A DNA stretch of 64,000 bases from the NCBI GenBank assembly GCA_016700155.1, contig CP065001.1, positions 4,278,001-4,342,000 of the forward strand, given 5' to 3'. The DNA is from Ignavibacteriales bacterium. GTDB lineage: Bacteria > Bacteroidota > Ignavibacteria > Ignavibacteriales > Ignavibacteriaceae. The notes under the pieces are model-generated. The model made no database searches. It was not told where the DNA came from and saw only the letters and a program-made list of their open reading frames with translations. Of the stretch, positions 53,817 to 62,915 are shown in pieces. Numbering within the stretch: position 1 is the stretch's first letter; each line of letters starts with the position of its first letter. Made by a program: the position numbers and the translations under genes.

Positions 53817-54707
53817 ATGAGAATGAAGCATTGGATTGCATTTATTGTACTGGGGATAATCTGGAGCTCTTCTTTTATGTGGATAAAAATTGCACTGGAG
53901 GAAATAGGTCCCACTACACTCGTAGCATTTCGGGTTCTGTTCGGATTCTTATTTTGTGCAGCAATCATATTTATTCAAAGAACTAATTGGCCAGCTAAAT
54001 TCAATGAGTGGTGGCCGCTTCTTTTTCTTGGACTTATTAACCAGGCAATTCCATTCTTCCTTATCTCCTGGGGTCAGCAGGCTATTGATTCATCAGTCGC
54101 TGCAATATTAGATGCAACTGTTCCTCTTTTCACTATAGTAATTGCTCACTTCTTTCTTGATGATGATAAAATGACGGTTTTCAAAGTTACGGGTTTACTT
54201 ATTGGTTTTATTGGCGTAGTTATTCTGCTTAGCAAAGATGTTGGTGAATCTGCTAGCTCTGTAATGGGGCAGGCTGCGGTAGTTCTAGCATCAATGTTCT
54301 ATGCAGTAAGTGGAATTTTTATTCGCCGGAAAACACAAAATACACCGGGATATATCCGAAGTGGAATACCTCTACTATCTGCAACATTCATTATGTGGCC
54401 TTTTGCTTTTATAACGGAGAGTCCAATTCAATTTCCACAATTAGAAATTACATGGATCAGCCTACTATTCCTTGGAATTGTTGGATCAGGTTTTGCTTTT
54501 GTATTAGCTTATTATCTCATACATGAAATCGGACCAACAAAACTTAGCTTTGTCACTTACATTTTTCCTCTTGGCGGAGTAATACTCGGAGTAGTTTTTT
54601 TAAACGAGCAGATGACCTGGCAGATTTTATTAGGAGGTACGCTTATAGTTGCAAGTCTGGCTGTATCTAACTGGCGAACAACAAAGAGTTTTGCAAAAAC
54701 TGAATAA
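53817..54707 (+). CDS. EamA/DMT-family transporter
   Basis: A 296-residue inner-membrane protein with ten predicted helices in two EamA halves (WIAFIVLGIIWSSSFMWIKI at the start; PLGGVILGVVFLNEQMTWQ in the second half). Exporters of amino acids, nucleosides or other metabolites belong here. Divergent from the MocR/PdxR-type regulator, which probably controls it. Confidence 0.9.
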   Translation: MRMKHWIAFIVLGIIWSSSFMWIKIALEEIGPTTLVAFRVLFGFLFCAAIIFIQRTNWPAKFNEWWPLLFLGLINQAIPFFLISWGQQAIDSSVAAILDATVPLFTIVIAHFFLDDDKMTVFKVTGLLIGFIGVVILLSKDVGESASSVMGQAAVVLASMFYAVSGIFIRRKTQNTPGYIRSGIPLLSATFIMWPFAFITESPIQFPQLEITWISLLFLGIVGSGFAFVLAYYLIHEIGPTKLSFVTYIFPLGGVILGVVFLNEQMTWQILLGGTLIVASLAVSNWRTTKSFAKTE

Positions 54708-54743
54708 AATAATTAATTATTATAAAACTAAGGAGTATTCAAC

Positions 54744-55292
54744 ATGTCATTTCAGGCATATCTCGATAATATCAAATTAAAAACAGGTAAAAGTCCGGAG
54801 GAGTTTAAAAAACTTGCAGAGGGAAAGGGGTTATTATTACCAGGGGTAAAAGCTGGTGAGATTGTAAACTGGTTGAAGAAAGATTTTGGATTGGGACATG
54901 GTCATGCAATGGCGATTTATACTTACTTCAAGGGAAGCAAACAAAACAAAACGAATCTTTTTGAGATTCATTTTATTGGAAGTAAAAATCATTGGCGCTC
55001 AACATTTGAAAATTTAAAAAACACATTAAAGAAACAAAAAATGAATGTCACTGTCCATCCTGCAGAAAGTTATTTAAGTCTGATAAAAAACAAGAAGAAA
55101 TTTGCTGTTATAAAAACCTCTGGCAGTAGAATGGACATTGGGTTGAAGTTAAAGGAAGTTAAAACAAACGGACGACTGGAGCCTTCAGGAAAATGGAATG
55201 TTATGGTTACGCATCGTGTGAAGATTACCGAGCCAAACCAAATAGATAAAGAAATAATTAAATGGTTTAAACAGGCATACAGTGAAGCCTGA
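54744..55292 (+). CDS. DUF4287/DUF5655 protein
   Basis: A 182-residue cytoplasmic protein. Residues 1-65 are DUF4287 (SFQAYLDNIKLKTGKSPEEF, LGHGHAMAIYTYFKG); residues ~75-180 form a DUF5655-like domain (LFEIHFIGSKNHWRSTFENL, VHPAESYLSLIKNKKKFAVI). AAGGAG SD. Function unknown; the combination is common among accessory genes of soil and sediment bacteria. Confidence 0.85.
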   Translation: MSFQAYLDNIKLKTGKSPEEFKKLAEGKGLLLPGVKAGEIVNWLKKDFGLGHGHAMAIYTYFKGSKQNKTNLFEIHFIGSKNHWRSTFENLKNTLKKQKMNVTVHPAESYLSLIKNKKKFAVIKTSGSRMDIGLKLKEVKTNGRLEPSGKWNVMVTHRVKITEPNQIDKEIIKWFKQAYSEA

Positions 55293-55347
55293 TATCACAG
55301 TTTATTTTTATGAACACAGAATTTATAAATCAAGTAAGGAAACAATT

Positions 55348-55761
55348 ATGAGATCAACTGAATTAAATGAAAAATTTTCGAAGAGAAAAATTTGGGCGGG
55401 AAGGATCTTAACTATTATCGGAACTATCTTTTTAGTTTTTGATAGTTTAGGAAAAATTTTTGGAGTACAGGAGGCGGTTGAAGGAACTGTAAAATTAGGT
55501 TATCCTATTCAGGTGGTTCCAATTATTGGAATTTTGCTCTTAATATTTTCAATAATTTATATCATCCCACGCACCAGAATGATTGGCTTGATATTGTTGA
55601 CAGCATATCTTGGTGGCGCAGTCGCAACACATTTCCGTGTCGGGAATCCCCTTCTTACTCATGTAATGTTTCCAGTTTATATAAGTTTATTACTTTGGGG
55701 CGGATTCTATTTACGTGCAGAATCACTTAAGACCTTGCTTCCATTGTGGAAATCAAAATAA
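55348..55761 (+). CDS. DoxX-like family membrane protein
   Basis: A 137-residue protein with four membrane helices in the DoxX arrangement (WAGRILTIIGTIFLVFDSLG, VVPIIGILLLIFSIIYIIPR, LLTAYLGGAVATHFRVGNP). The ATG at 55348 has an AAGGAA SD and is preferred to the in-frame start overlapping the previous gene. Its stop overlaps the methyltransferase ATG by one base (TAATG). Role unknown; DoxX relatives are linked to redox stress. Confidence 0.82.
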   Translation: MRSTELNEKFSKRKIWAGRILTIIGTIFLVFDSLGKIFGVQEAVEGTVKLGYPIQVVPIIGILLLIFSIIYIIPRTRMIGLILLTAYLGGAVATHFRVGNPLLTHVMFPVYISLLLWGGFYLRAESLKTLLPLWKSK

Positions 55762-56411
55762 TGGAAAAGCTGAACACTCACTTAGCATCCTACTATGAAT
55801 CCAGGGCAAAGGAATATGACAAAATTTATTCAAAGCCCGAAAGACAAGAAGAACTAATTACAATAAGCGAATTCATTAAGAAAACATTCGCTGATAAGAA
55901 TGTTCTGGAAATTGCATGCGGAACAGGATATTGGACAGAAAAAATTTCATCGGCAGCAAAATCGGTTACCGCTGTCGATATAAATAAAAGTGTAATAGAA
56001 ATAGCAGAAGAACGAACCAGAAAATGTAAAAACATAAACTATGTAATATCAGATTTATTCAATTTCAAAACTGATGTTAAATATGACATTTTATTCGGGG
56101 GATTTATTTGGAGTCACATACCTTCCGAAACTCTGGATCGATTTATTAAAACTGTAAGTAATTTTATTGTACCTGCCAGGGAGGTAGTTTTTGTTGATAA
56201 CAATTTTGTTGAAGGAAGTAGTACACCCATATCACAAATAGATAATAATGGAAACACATATCAGCGTAGAGAACTACAAGACAAATCCACACATCTTGTG
56301 CTTAAAAATTTTCCTTCTGAAGAGTTTTTAAAAAATAAGTTATCAAAGTACACCCGAGAAATAAAAATTATTCCCCTCCAATATTATTGGATTTTATGTT
56401 ATAGTATATGA
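55761..56411 (+). CDS. Class I SAM-dependent methyltransferase
   Basis: A 216-residue enzyme with motif I VLEIACGTGYWTEK (residues 48-61), motif II VTAVDINKSVIEIA and motif III near FGGFIWSHIP. Small-molecule specificity cannot be inferred. Translationally coupled to the DoxX gene by TAATG; an in-frame GTG 15 bp upstream is the alternative start. Confidence 0.85.
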   Translation: MEKLNTHLASYYESRAKEYDKIYSKPERQEELITISEFIKKTFADKNVLEIACGTGYWTEKISSAAKSVTAVDINKSVIEIAEERTRKCKNINYVISDLFNFKTDVKYDILFGGFIWSHIPSETLDRFIKTVSNFIVPAREVVFVDNNFVEGSSTPISQIDNNGNTYQRRELQDKSTHLVLKNFPSEEFLKNKLSKYTREIKIIPLQYYWILCYSI

Positions 56412-56483
56412 GGAAAAACGAATTTAATAATTCATTCAAAAAAATCTTCCCAATTCTTCCCAAAGAAAACAACGAATTAATAA

Positions 56484-56515
56484 CAAAAAAACCGCAGAAG
56501 TTTTTTCTGCGGTTT
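56484..56515 (-). terminator. Terminator of clpB
   Basis: On the minus strand AAACCGCAGAA pairs with TTCTGCGGTTT (56505-56515 with 56489-56499), followed by a T-run. It lies about 55 bp beyond the clpB stop, with a dispersed repeat in between. Confidence 0.85.
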
Positions 56516-56537
56516 GGGTTAATTTATTGTTTTACAC

Positions 56538-56562
56538 TCGTCCTTCGAAAGGCTCAGGATGA
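56538..56562. repeat. Dispersed stem-loop repeat, short member
   Basis: TCGTCCT (56538-56544) pairs, with one G-T wobble, with AGGATGA (56556-56562) around TCGAAAGGCTC. It shares the TTCGA...GGCTCA borders with the members at 23503 and 30090. Confidence 0.6.
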
Positions 56563-56568
56563 CAGGTG

Positions 56569-59184
56569 TTATTTTCTAAATACTAGTTTTGCGCTGTCAC
56601 CAACATTAACTTGTATTGTATCTCCATCACCAAAGCTACCAGCAAGCAATTCCTGTGAAAGAGGATTAACAAGATATTTTTGTATAACTCTCTTTAACGG
56701 ACGCGCTCCGTATGTTACATCATACCCAAGGTTTGCCAACCAATCTTTTGCTTCATTGGAAACATTCAGCGTAATCTCTTTTGCGTCCAGCATTTTTTGA
56801 ACGCGCTCAAGTTGTATGTCAACTATCTTTCTTATTTCGGATTTGAGCAATGGTTTGAATAAAACAATTTCATCAATCCTGTTTAAGAATTCCGGGCGAA
56901 TACTTTTTCTAAGCAGTTCATGTAATTGCTGGCGAAGTTCACCCATCAGATTCTCAACATTGTTCTCATTAAACAATTCAAGTTTATCCTGGATATAATG
57001 TGAGCCAATATTCGATGTCATTATTATAATTGTGTTCTTAAAATTTACTGTTCTTCCCTGGTTATCGGTTAATCTTCCATCATCAAGTACCTGCAGCAAA
57101 ACATTAAATACATCAGGGTGGGCTTTTTCAATTTCATCAAGAAGAATAACTGAGTAAGGTCTTCTGCGAACTGCTTCTGTTAATTGTCCTCCTTCTTCAT
57201 ATCCAACATATCCCGGAGGCGCACCGATTAATCGTGAGACCGAAAACTTTTCCATATACTCGCTCATATCAATTCTTATCATCGCGTGTTCATCATCAAA
57301 AAGAATTTCTGCAAGTGCTCGTGCAAGTTCGGTTTTACCAACGCCGGTTGTTCCAAGAAAAATAAATGAGCCGATTGGTTTGTTGGCATCCTGCAATCCG
57401 GAGCGTGAGCGGCGAATAGCGTTTGCAACTGCGATAACAGCCTCATCCTGTCCAATCACACGCTGATGAAGTTCATCTTCAAGTTTCAGAAGTTTGCTTC
57501 GTTCGCTTTCTAACATTTTGTTAACGGGAATCCCTGTCCACTTTGCAACAACTTCTGCAATATCTTCCGCATCAACCTCTTCCTTCAACATCTTTTTATC
57601 TTGCTGGGCTTCAGCGAGTTTTTTAGTTTCATCTTTTAATTGCTTTTCAAGATTTGTAATTCTTCCATAACGAATCTCAGCAACCTTTCCTAAATCACCT
57701 TCACGTTCATATCGTTCTGCCTCGAGTTTAAGGTTTTCAATTTCGCTTTTCATCTCGCGGATTTTCTGAATCTTATTTTTTTCAAGATCCCAGTGCAAAC
57801 GAAGCTGTGTCTGATCAGCATTTAATTCTCTAAGTTCCTGTTCAAGTTCTTCCAATCGTTTGATTGATGCATCATCCTTTTCCCGTTTCAAGGCTTCTTT
57901 TTCTATTTCGAGCTGTTTAACTTTTCGTTCAAGTGTATCAAGTTCTTCCGGCATCGAATTAATTTCAATCCGTAGTTTTGATGCGGCCTCATCAATAAGA
58001 TCAATAGCTTTATCGGGAAGAAATCTATCCGTAATATATCTTTCAGAGAGTTGAGTAGCGGCAACTATGGCTCCATCCGTTATACGCACTCCATGATGAA
58101 CTTCGTATCGTTCTTTTAGTCCGCGCAAAATTGAAATTGTATCTTCTTCAGATGGTTCGCCAACAAGTACCGGCTGAAATCTTCTTTCGAGCGCCGCGTC
58201 TTTTTCAATATGCTTTTTATATTCATCAAGAGTAGTTGCCCCGATTGCATGCAATTCGCCTCTTGCTAACGCAGGTTTCAAAATATTTGCTGCGTCCATA
58301 GCGCCTTGAGTAGCCCCTGCACCTACAAGTGTGTGGAGTTCATCGATAAAAAGAATTATCTCTCCATTTGAGTTTTGTACTTCTTTAATGACAGCTTTCA
58401 ATCTTTCTTCAAACTGCCCGCGAAATTGTGTTCCCGCAACAAGCGCGCCCATATCAAGTGCTACTAATCTTTTGGTCTTTAAATTTTCCGGAACATCTCC
58501 TGTAACTATTCGATGAGCAATGCCTTCAGCAATTGCAGTTTTACCAACACCTGGTTCGCCAATAAGTACCGGGTTATTTTTTGTTCGTCTTGAAAGAACT
58601 TGAAGCACTCTTCTTATTTCTTCATCGCGACCAATAACAGGATCAAGTTTTCCTTGTTTAACTAATTCGTTTAAATCTCTTCCATATTTTTCAAGCGACT
58701 GATATGTGTCCTCAGGATTTTGTGATGAAACTCTCTGCGAACCTCTTACAGTTTTTAATGCTGAAAGAATATCATTATAAGTTATGCCGTTATCATGCAA
58801 AAGTTGTCCAGCTTTTCCTTTATCATTTGAAAGCGCAAGAAGTAAATGCTCTGTTGAAACATAATCATCTTTTAAGTTACGGGCTTCTTCAGCGGCGGTA
58901 TCAAAAAGTTTTCCAAGTGATGGACTCATTTGTTGATTGCCCAAACCTGTTCCGGTTATTTTAGGAAGTGATTCGAGAAGTTCAACAACTTTTAATTTTA
59001 CTGCATTATAGTTACCGCCGGTTTTTTTAATTATTGTTTCTGCAACGTTTCCGGATTCCTGAACGATTGAAGCAAGTATGTGTTCGGGTTCAACAATCTG
59101 GTTGTTATAGTTTTGAGCAATCTCGATTGCGGTTTGTACAATCTCCTGTGCTTTTACTGTTAGCCTGTTAAAATTGAATGACAT
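56569..59184 (-). CDS. clpB: ATP-dependent disaggregase ClpB
   Basis: An 871-residue Hsp100 chaperone that resolubilises protein aggregates with the DnaK system. N-terminal Clp-N repeats; first AAA+ module with GEPGVGKTAIAEG Walker A and LFIDELHTLVGAG Walker B; a long coiled-coil M-domain (~410-525); second AAA+ module with GTTGVGKTELA and ILLDEIEKAHPDV; and a C-terminal ClpB domain. AAAGGA SD. It follows htpG on the same strand with a 100-bp gap, forming a heat-shock pair. Confidence 0.97.
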   Translation of the reverse strand: MSFNFNRLTVKAQEIVQTAIEIAQNYNNQIVEPEHILASIVQESGNVAETIIKKTGGNYNAVKLKVVELLESLPKITGTGLGNQQMSPSLGKLFDTAAEEARNLKDDYVSTEHLLLALSNDKGKAGQLLHDNGITYNDILSALKTVRGSQRVSSQNPEDTYQSLEKYGRDLNELVKQGKLDPVIGRDEEIRRVLQVLSRRTKNNPVLIGEPGVGKTAIAEGIAHRIVTGDVPENLKTKRLVALDMGALVAGTQFRGQFEERLKAVIKEVQNSNGEIILFIDELHTLVGAGATQGAMDAANILKPALARGELHAIGATTLDEYKKHIEKDAALERRFQPVLVGEPSEEDTISILRGLKERYEVHHGVRITDGAIVAATQLSERYITDRFLPDKAIDLIDEAASKLRIEINSMPEELDTLERKVKQLEIEKEALKREKDDASIKRLEELEQELRELNADQTQLRLHWDLEKNKIQKIREMKSEIENLKLEAERYEREGDLGKVAEIRYGRITNLEKQLKDETKKLAEAQQDKKMLKEEVDAEDIAEVVAKWTGIPVNKMLESERSKLLKLEDELHQRVIGQDEAVIAVANAIRRSRSGLQDANKPIGSFIFLGTTGVGKTELARALAEILFDDEHAMIRIDMSEYMEKFSVSRLIGAPPGYVGYEEGGQLTEAVRRRPYSVILLDEIEKAHPDVFNVLLQVLDDGRLTDNQGRTVNFKNTIIIMTSNIGSHYIQDKLELFNENNVENLMGELRQQLHELLRKSIRPEFLNRIDEIVLFKPLLKSEIRKIVDIQLERVQKMLDAKEITLNVSNEAKDWLANLGYDVTYGARPLKRVIQKYLVNPLSQELLAGSFGDGDTIQVNVGDSAKLVFRK

Positions 59185-59198
59185 ATTAAATTCCTTTG

Positions 59199-59232
59199 CT
59201 TAGTGAATCTAAGTGTTCTTAGTGCCTAAGTG
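59199..59232. repeat. CTTAG/CTAAG inverted-repeat array upstream of clpB
   Basis: Four alternating units, CTTAGTG-AATCTAAGTG-TTCTTAGTG-CCTAAGTGG, within 34 bp, between 15 and 48 bp upstream of the clpB start. It does not match the CIRCE element. It may be an operator or a dispersed repeat. Confidence 0.5.
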
Positions 59233-59284
59233 GTAAAATATTTTTTATGCTATTGCACCAGGAACAAAAACATCTAAGCTTAAA

Positions 59285-61195
59285 CTATTCTTTGTTCTTA
59301 TTATAAAGCTCACTTGCATCTGTTAACATTTTATTTAACCTGTTAACAAGTTTATGGGGGTCCTCAAGATTACCTTCGAGCAATAATGCTGATTCGTAAA
59401 GTTGTTCTGTTGTATCGACAATAAACTGATCATTGGAATCTTTCTTAAACACATTCAACAAATTTCTAATCAGCTTATGATCTTTATTAACTTCAAGCAT
59501 TCTTTTCTGTTCGGGTAAAGACATTCCCTGGTTTGACATCTTTAAAATTTTCTGCATTGTTGAAGTCATAGAATCATCAGGGTTTATAAGCGTTGAGGGG
59601 CTTCCCTTCAATCGCTTTGATTCTTTTACCTCAGTCACTTTGTCTCCTAAAATTTCTTTCATTCTTGCCAGGAGAGAATCAAAATGTTTTTCGTCAGCTT
59701 TGTCCAATGATTCCGGTTTATCGGTTTTTGTTTCAACGTCTTCAAGTTTTTCGAGTTGTTTTAAATCAACTGTATCGACTGATTTTAATTCAAAGTCCTT
59801 ATGCTTTCTAATTGATGAAACAACAAATTCATCCACAGGGTCATATAAGTATAAAACTTCAATGCCTTTTGATTTAAATATTTCGAGATGTGGATTAAGA
59901 TCAATCGCTTCCCTGCTGCTTCCTGAAGCATAATAAATTTCTTTTTGATCTGGTTTAATTCTGCCGACATATTCTTTAAGAGAAATTAATTCTTTTTCAT
60001 CCTTGCTTACGGATGAATTGAATCTTAAAAGCTGCTGGTATTTTTCAGCATTTGTAATATCCATGTAACCAAGTTTGAATATGCGTCCGTGTTCCTTCCA
60101 GAATTCAGCATATCTTTCCTGAGAATCTTTAGCAACCTTATTCAAGTGTGAGAGAATGTTGCTCGTTACGCTGTTTGCAATTTTTGAGAAGACAACATTT
60201 TCCTGAAGAGTCTCTCTTGAAATGTTAAGTGGCAGATCCTCTGAATCTACAACTCCTTTTACAAAACTAAGATACTCGGGTAAAAGCTCTTTATTCTGAT
60301 GCTGGATTAAAACCCTGCGTACATATAGATCGAGTCCATAATCTTCGCGGTTGAATCTCCAGAACTCATAACTTTTCTTGGGAATAAAAAGAAGTGAATT
60401 AAACTGAATAGGCGCATCAACGGATGTGTGAATAGATTCAAGTGGTTCATCATTATCGTAAGATAAAAATTTGTAGAACTCATCGTACTGTTCTTTTTTT
60501 ATTGATGATTTTGGTTCTCTCCAAATTGCGTTGATGGTGTTTATTTTTTCATTCTCTAAATAAATCGGGAAGGAAATGAAGTTGGAGTGTTTTTTTATAA
60601 TTGATTCAAGCTTAAACTTGTTTGCAAATTCTTTAGTTTCATCCTTTAAATGAATTTCAATAGTAGTTCCCCGATTTATATCTTCATCTGTCTGCGATAA
60701 TTCGTACTCACCAAGACCATCACTTTTCCATAAAACTGCGGCTTCATTTTTCTTAAATGATTTTGATTTAATAACTACTTCTTTTGCTACCATAAAAACT
60801 GAGTAGAAACCAATTCCAAATCTTCCGATGATATTATTTGCGGCCTCTTTATTTTCTGTAAGTTGTTTTAAAAATTCTTCTGAACCTGATTTAGCTATTG
60901 TCCCGATGTTTGAAATTAATTCATCGCGGGTCATTCCAATTCCCGTATCAGAAATTGTAATAGAATTATTTTTTTCGTCGAAAGATATTTTTATTTCAAG
61001 AGGAAGATCATTATCAGAAATCTCAGTTCCTTTGGTTGATTCAAATCTCAATTTATCTAGTGCATCCGATGAATTTGAAATTAATTCACGGAGGAAAATA
61101 TCACGGCTTGTGTATAATGAATGAACTAGTATATCAAGAAGTTTTTTTGTTTCGGCCTTAAATTCAAATTTATTTATTGTGGTTTCTGAACTCAT
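59285..61195 (-). CDS. htpG: Molecular chaperone HtpG (Hsp90)
   Basis: A 636-residue Hsp90. The N-terminal ATPase has LVHSLYTSRDIFLRELISNS, the DTGIGMT nucleotide-binding loop and GRFGIGFYSVFMVA lid/glycine motif; middle and C-terminal domains are complete. The ATG at 61195 has a strong GGAGGA SD, so the longer frame starting 27 bp upstream is rejected. Paired with clpB. Confidence 0.96.
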   Translation of the reverse strand: MSSETTINKFEFKAETKKLLDILVHSLYTSRDIFLRELISNSSDALDKLRFESTKGTEISDNDLPLEIKISFDEKNNSITISDTGIGMTRDELISNIGTIAKSGSEEFLKQLTENKEAANNIIGRFGIGFYSVFMVAKEVVIKSKSFKKNEAAVLWKSDGLGEYELSQTDEDINRGTTIEIHLKDETKEFANKFKLESIIKKHSNFISFPIYLENEKINTINAIWREPKSSIKKEQYDEFYKFLSYDNDEPLESIHTSVDAPIQFNSLLFIPKKSYEFWRFNREDYGLDLYVRRVLIQHQNKELLPEYLSFVKGVVDSEDLPLNISRETLQENVVFSKIANSVTSNILSHLNKVAKDSQERYAEFWKEHGRIFKLGYMDITNAEKYQQLLRFNSSVSKDEKELISLKEYVGRIKPDQKEIYYASGSSREAIDLNPHLEIFKSKGIEVLYLYDPVDEFVVSSIRKHKDFELKSVDTVDLKQLEKLEDVETKTDKPESLDKADEKHFDSLLARMKEILGDKVTEVKESKRLKGSPSTLINPDDSMTSTMQKILKMSNQGMSLPEQKRMLEVNKDHKLIRNLLNVFKKDSNDQFIVDTTEQLYESALLLEGNLEDPHKLVNRLNKMLTDASELYNKNKE

Positions 61196-61501
61196 TATTC
61201 CTCCAGTAAAATTAGATTTCAAATAAATTCCATAATTGACAATTCACGTGCCAGTCAACGTTGTCCCTGTAACATATTGTAAAAAAATAAGTTATGGAGA
61301 GAACAAGCAAACGTTAAAAGTTTCTAAACCATTCGATTACTGACAAGATGGCGCACGATTGTTAACTTTTGAGCTTAGCTCGGTCATAACTTAGTGGCAG
61401 TTTGTCCTGCTTGCAGATCAATTGTGATGCACATAAAGTCCGTTGTGGAGTTCTAATATATTTAGTATTTTCGTCCCCACTTTTTAATTTATTAGATAAA
61501 C
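61196..61501. other. 306-bp interval between htpG and mnmE
   Basis: Contains the divergent promoters. A palindrome GAGCTTAGCTC lies at 61371-61381. No SD precedes the mnmE TTG. No DnaA box, tRNA or repeat was recognised. Confidence 0.5.
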
Positions 61502-62842
61502 TTGTCAGAAGATATAATCACCGCAATTGCTACCCCTGCTGGAATCGGAGCTATCTCAGTCATTAGAGTTAGTGGAAAAGACTGCGTTGCAGAAGTCGAT
61601 AAAATTTTTGACGGGAAGGCAAAACTAATAAATGCAGATAGTCATACAGTTCACTATGGAAAAATTATTGATATTGAGTCAAGAATAATTGATGATTGTC
61701 TAGTGACCGTGTTTGTTGCGCCTCATTCCTATACAGGAGAAGATTCTGTTGAAATTAGCACACATGGAAATCCGCTTATTACTCAGAAAATTGTTGAGAC
61801 TCTAATTTCCCAAAATATTAGAATAGCTGAACCAGGAGAATTTACTAAAAGGGCTTTCTTGAATGGACGAATTGATTTAACTCAGGCAGAAGCTGTTGTA
61901 GATATTATTAATTCCAGGTCAGATGCAGCTTTACGAGGTGCTAGAAACCAACTGAATGGACTTCTTTCAGTAAAAGTAGAACTATTAAAAAATGAACTGA
62001 CAAATATATCCTCATATATTGAACTAGAACTGGATTTTGCTGAAGAAGACGTAAGTTTTATCTCAAAAGACATACTTGTTGAAAGAATTTCTAAAGTAAT
62101 TTTTGAAATAGATAATCTTCTATCAACATTTAAATTCAATCGAACCGTTAGAGATGGTTTTAATGTTGCTATTGTTGGAGCCCCAAATGTTGGCAAGTCA
62201 TCTTTACTCAATTATATCCTTAAAGAGTCAAGAGCGATTGTAAGTGAGATTCCAGGCACAACAAGAGATATTATTCGCGAAGAAGTTATTATAGATGGAC
62301 AGTTGTATAGATTTTATGATACTGCTGGCTTACACAACTCAACCGATCCAATTGAACTAACGGGGATGAATTTAACTTTAAATACGGCGAAATCTTCAGA
62401 TCTAGTTTTATTAGTTTCAGATAATGCCGAAGATGAGTTTCTAGATATAGGTTATTCCACACCAGACCAAAGCAATACACTAAGAATTTTGAATAAAATA
62501 GATATTAAGAGACCCAATGATCACAACTTTGATGTGCTTTTGTCAGCAAAAACCGGCGAAGGAATTGATGAGTTATTTACAAGACTAAAAGAAAAAGCAT
62601 TTAGTTCTAGTGGCTTTACTGAAAAAGGGGCTGTGGTATCGAATATCAGACATTATCAATGTCTAACCAAATCAAAAGACAATTTATCAAACGCTTTGGT
62701 TTCAATTACTGAAGATAATAGCGGAGAGTTCATTACTCAGCACATACGTTTTGCTTTGACTAATTTGAGCGAAATTATTGGTGAAGTTACAAGTGACGAC
62801 ATATTAAATAACATATTCAGGAATTTTTGTATAGGTAAATAA
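61502..62842 (+). CDS. mnmE: tRNA modification GTPase MnmE
   Basis: A 446-residue GTPase that with MnmG installs the 5-carboxymethylaminomethyl group on wobble uridines of certain tRNAs. N-terminal folate-binding domain (DIITAIATPAGIGAISVIR), G domain with GAPNVGKS (226-233) and the DTAGLH switch, and C-terminal CIGK with the essential Cys. Start is TTG; an in-frame TAG lies three codons upstream and no ATG is available. Followed after 73 bp by mnmG, its partner. Confidence 0.95.
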   Translation: MSEDIITAIATPAGIGAISVIRVSGKDCVAEVDKIFDGKAKLINADSHTVHYGKIIDIESRIIDDCLVTVFVAPHSYTGEDSVEISTHGNPLITQKIVETLISQNIRIAEPGEFTKRAFLNGRIDLTQAEAVVDIINSRSDAALRGARNQLNGLLSVKVELLKNELTNISSYIELELDFAEEDVSFISKDILVERISKVIFEIDNLLSTFKFNRTVRDGFNVAIVGAPNVGKSSLLNYILKESRAIVSEIPGTTRDIIREEVIIDGQLYRFYDTAGLHNSTDPIELTGMNLTLNTAKSSDLVLLVSDNAEDEFLDIGYSTPDQSNTLRILNKIDIKRPNDHNFDVLLSAKTGEGIDELFTRLKEKAFSSSGFTEKGAVVSNIRHYQCLTKSKDNLSNALVSITEDNSGEFITQHIRFALTNLSEIIGEVTSDDILNNIFRNFCIGK

Positions 62843-62843
62843 T

Positions 62844-62859
62844 AGTTTCACGTGAAATG
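62844..62859. promoter_or_regulatory. parS-like site 1
   Basis: AGTTTCACGTGAAATG. Matches the core of the ParB-binding consensus TGTTTCACGTGAAACA at 13 of the central 14 bases (the last C is T). It begins 2 bp after the mnmE stop. Confidence 0.7.
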
Positions 62860-62888
62860 AGTACTAGGTCAAAAATCTGCTTAATTTT

Positions 62889-62904
62889 AGTTTCACGTGA
62901 AACT
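62889..62904. promoter_or_regulatory. parS-like site 2
   Basis: AGTTTCACGTGAAACT. The central 14 bases are a perfect match to the palindromic core of parS. It lies 45 bp from site 1 and 11 bp before the mnmG start. Confidence 0.82.
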
Positions 62905-62915
62905 GAAGACATTCA

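Noticed and set aside
56408..56800. A 130-codon plus-strand frame after the methyltransferase gene
   Set aside because: Most of it lies antisense to the 3' end of clpB and across the clpB terminator and a dispersed repeat. The product has no family resemblance.
59199..59232. CIRCE heat-shock operator before clpB
   Set aside because: The repeats do not match TTAGCACTC-N9-GAGTGCTAA in sequence or spacing.
61371..61381. Origin of replication between htpG and mnmE
   Set aside because: Although parS sites are near, no DnaA-box cluster or AT-rich unwinding region was recognised in this 306-bp gap.
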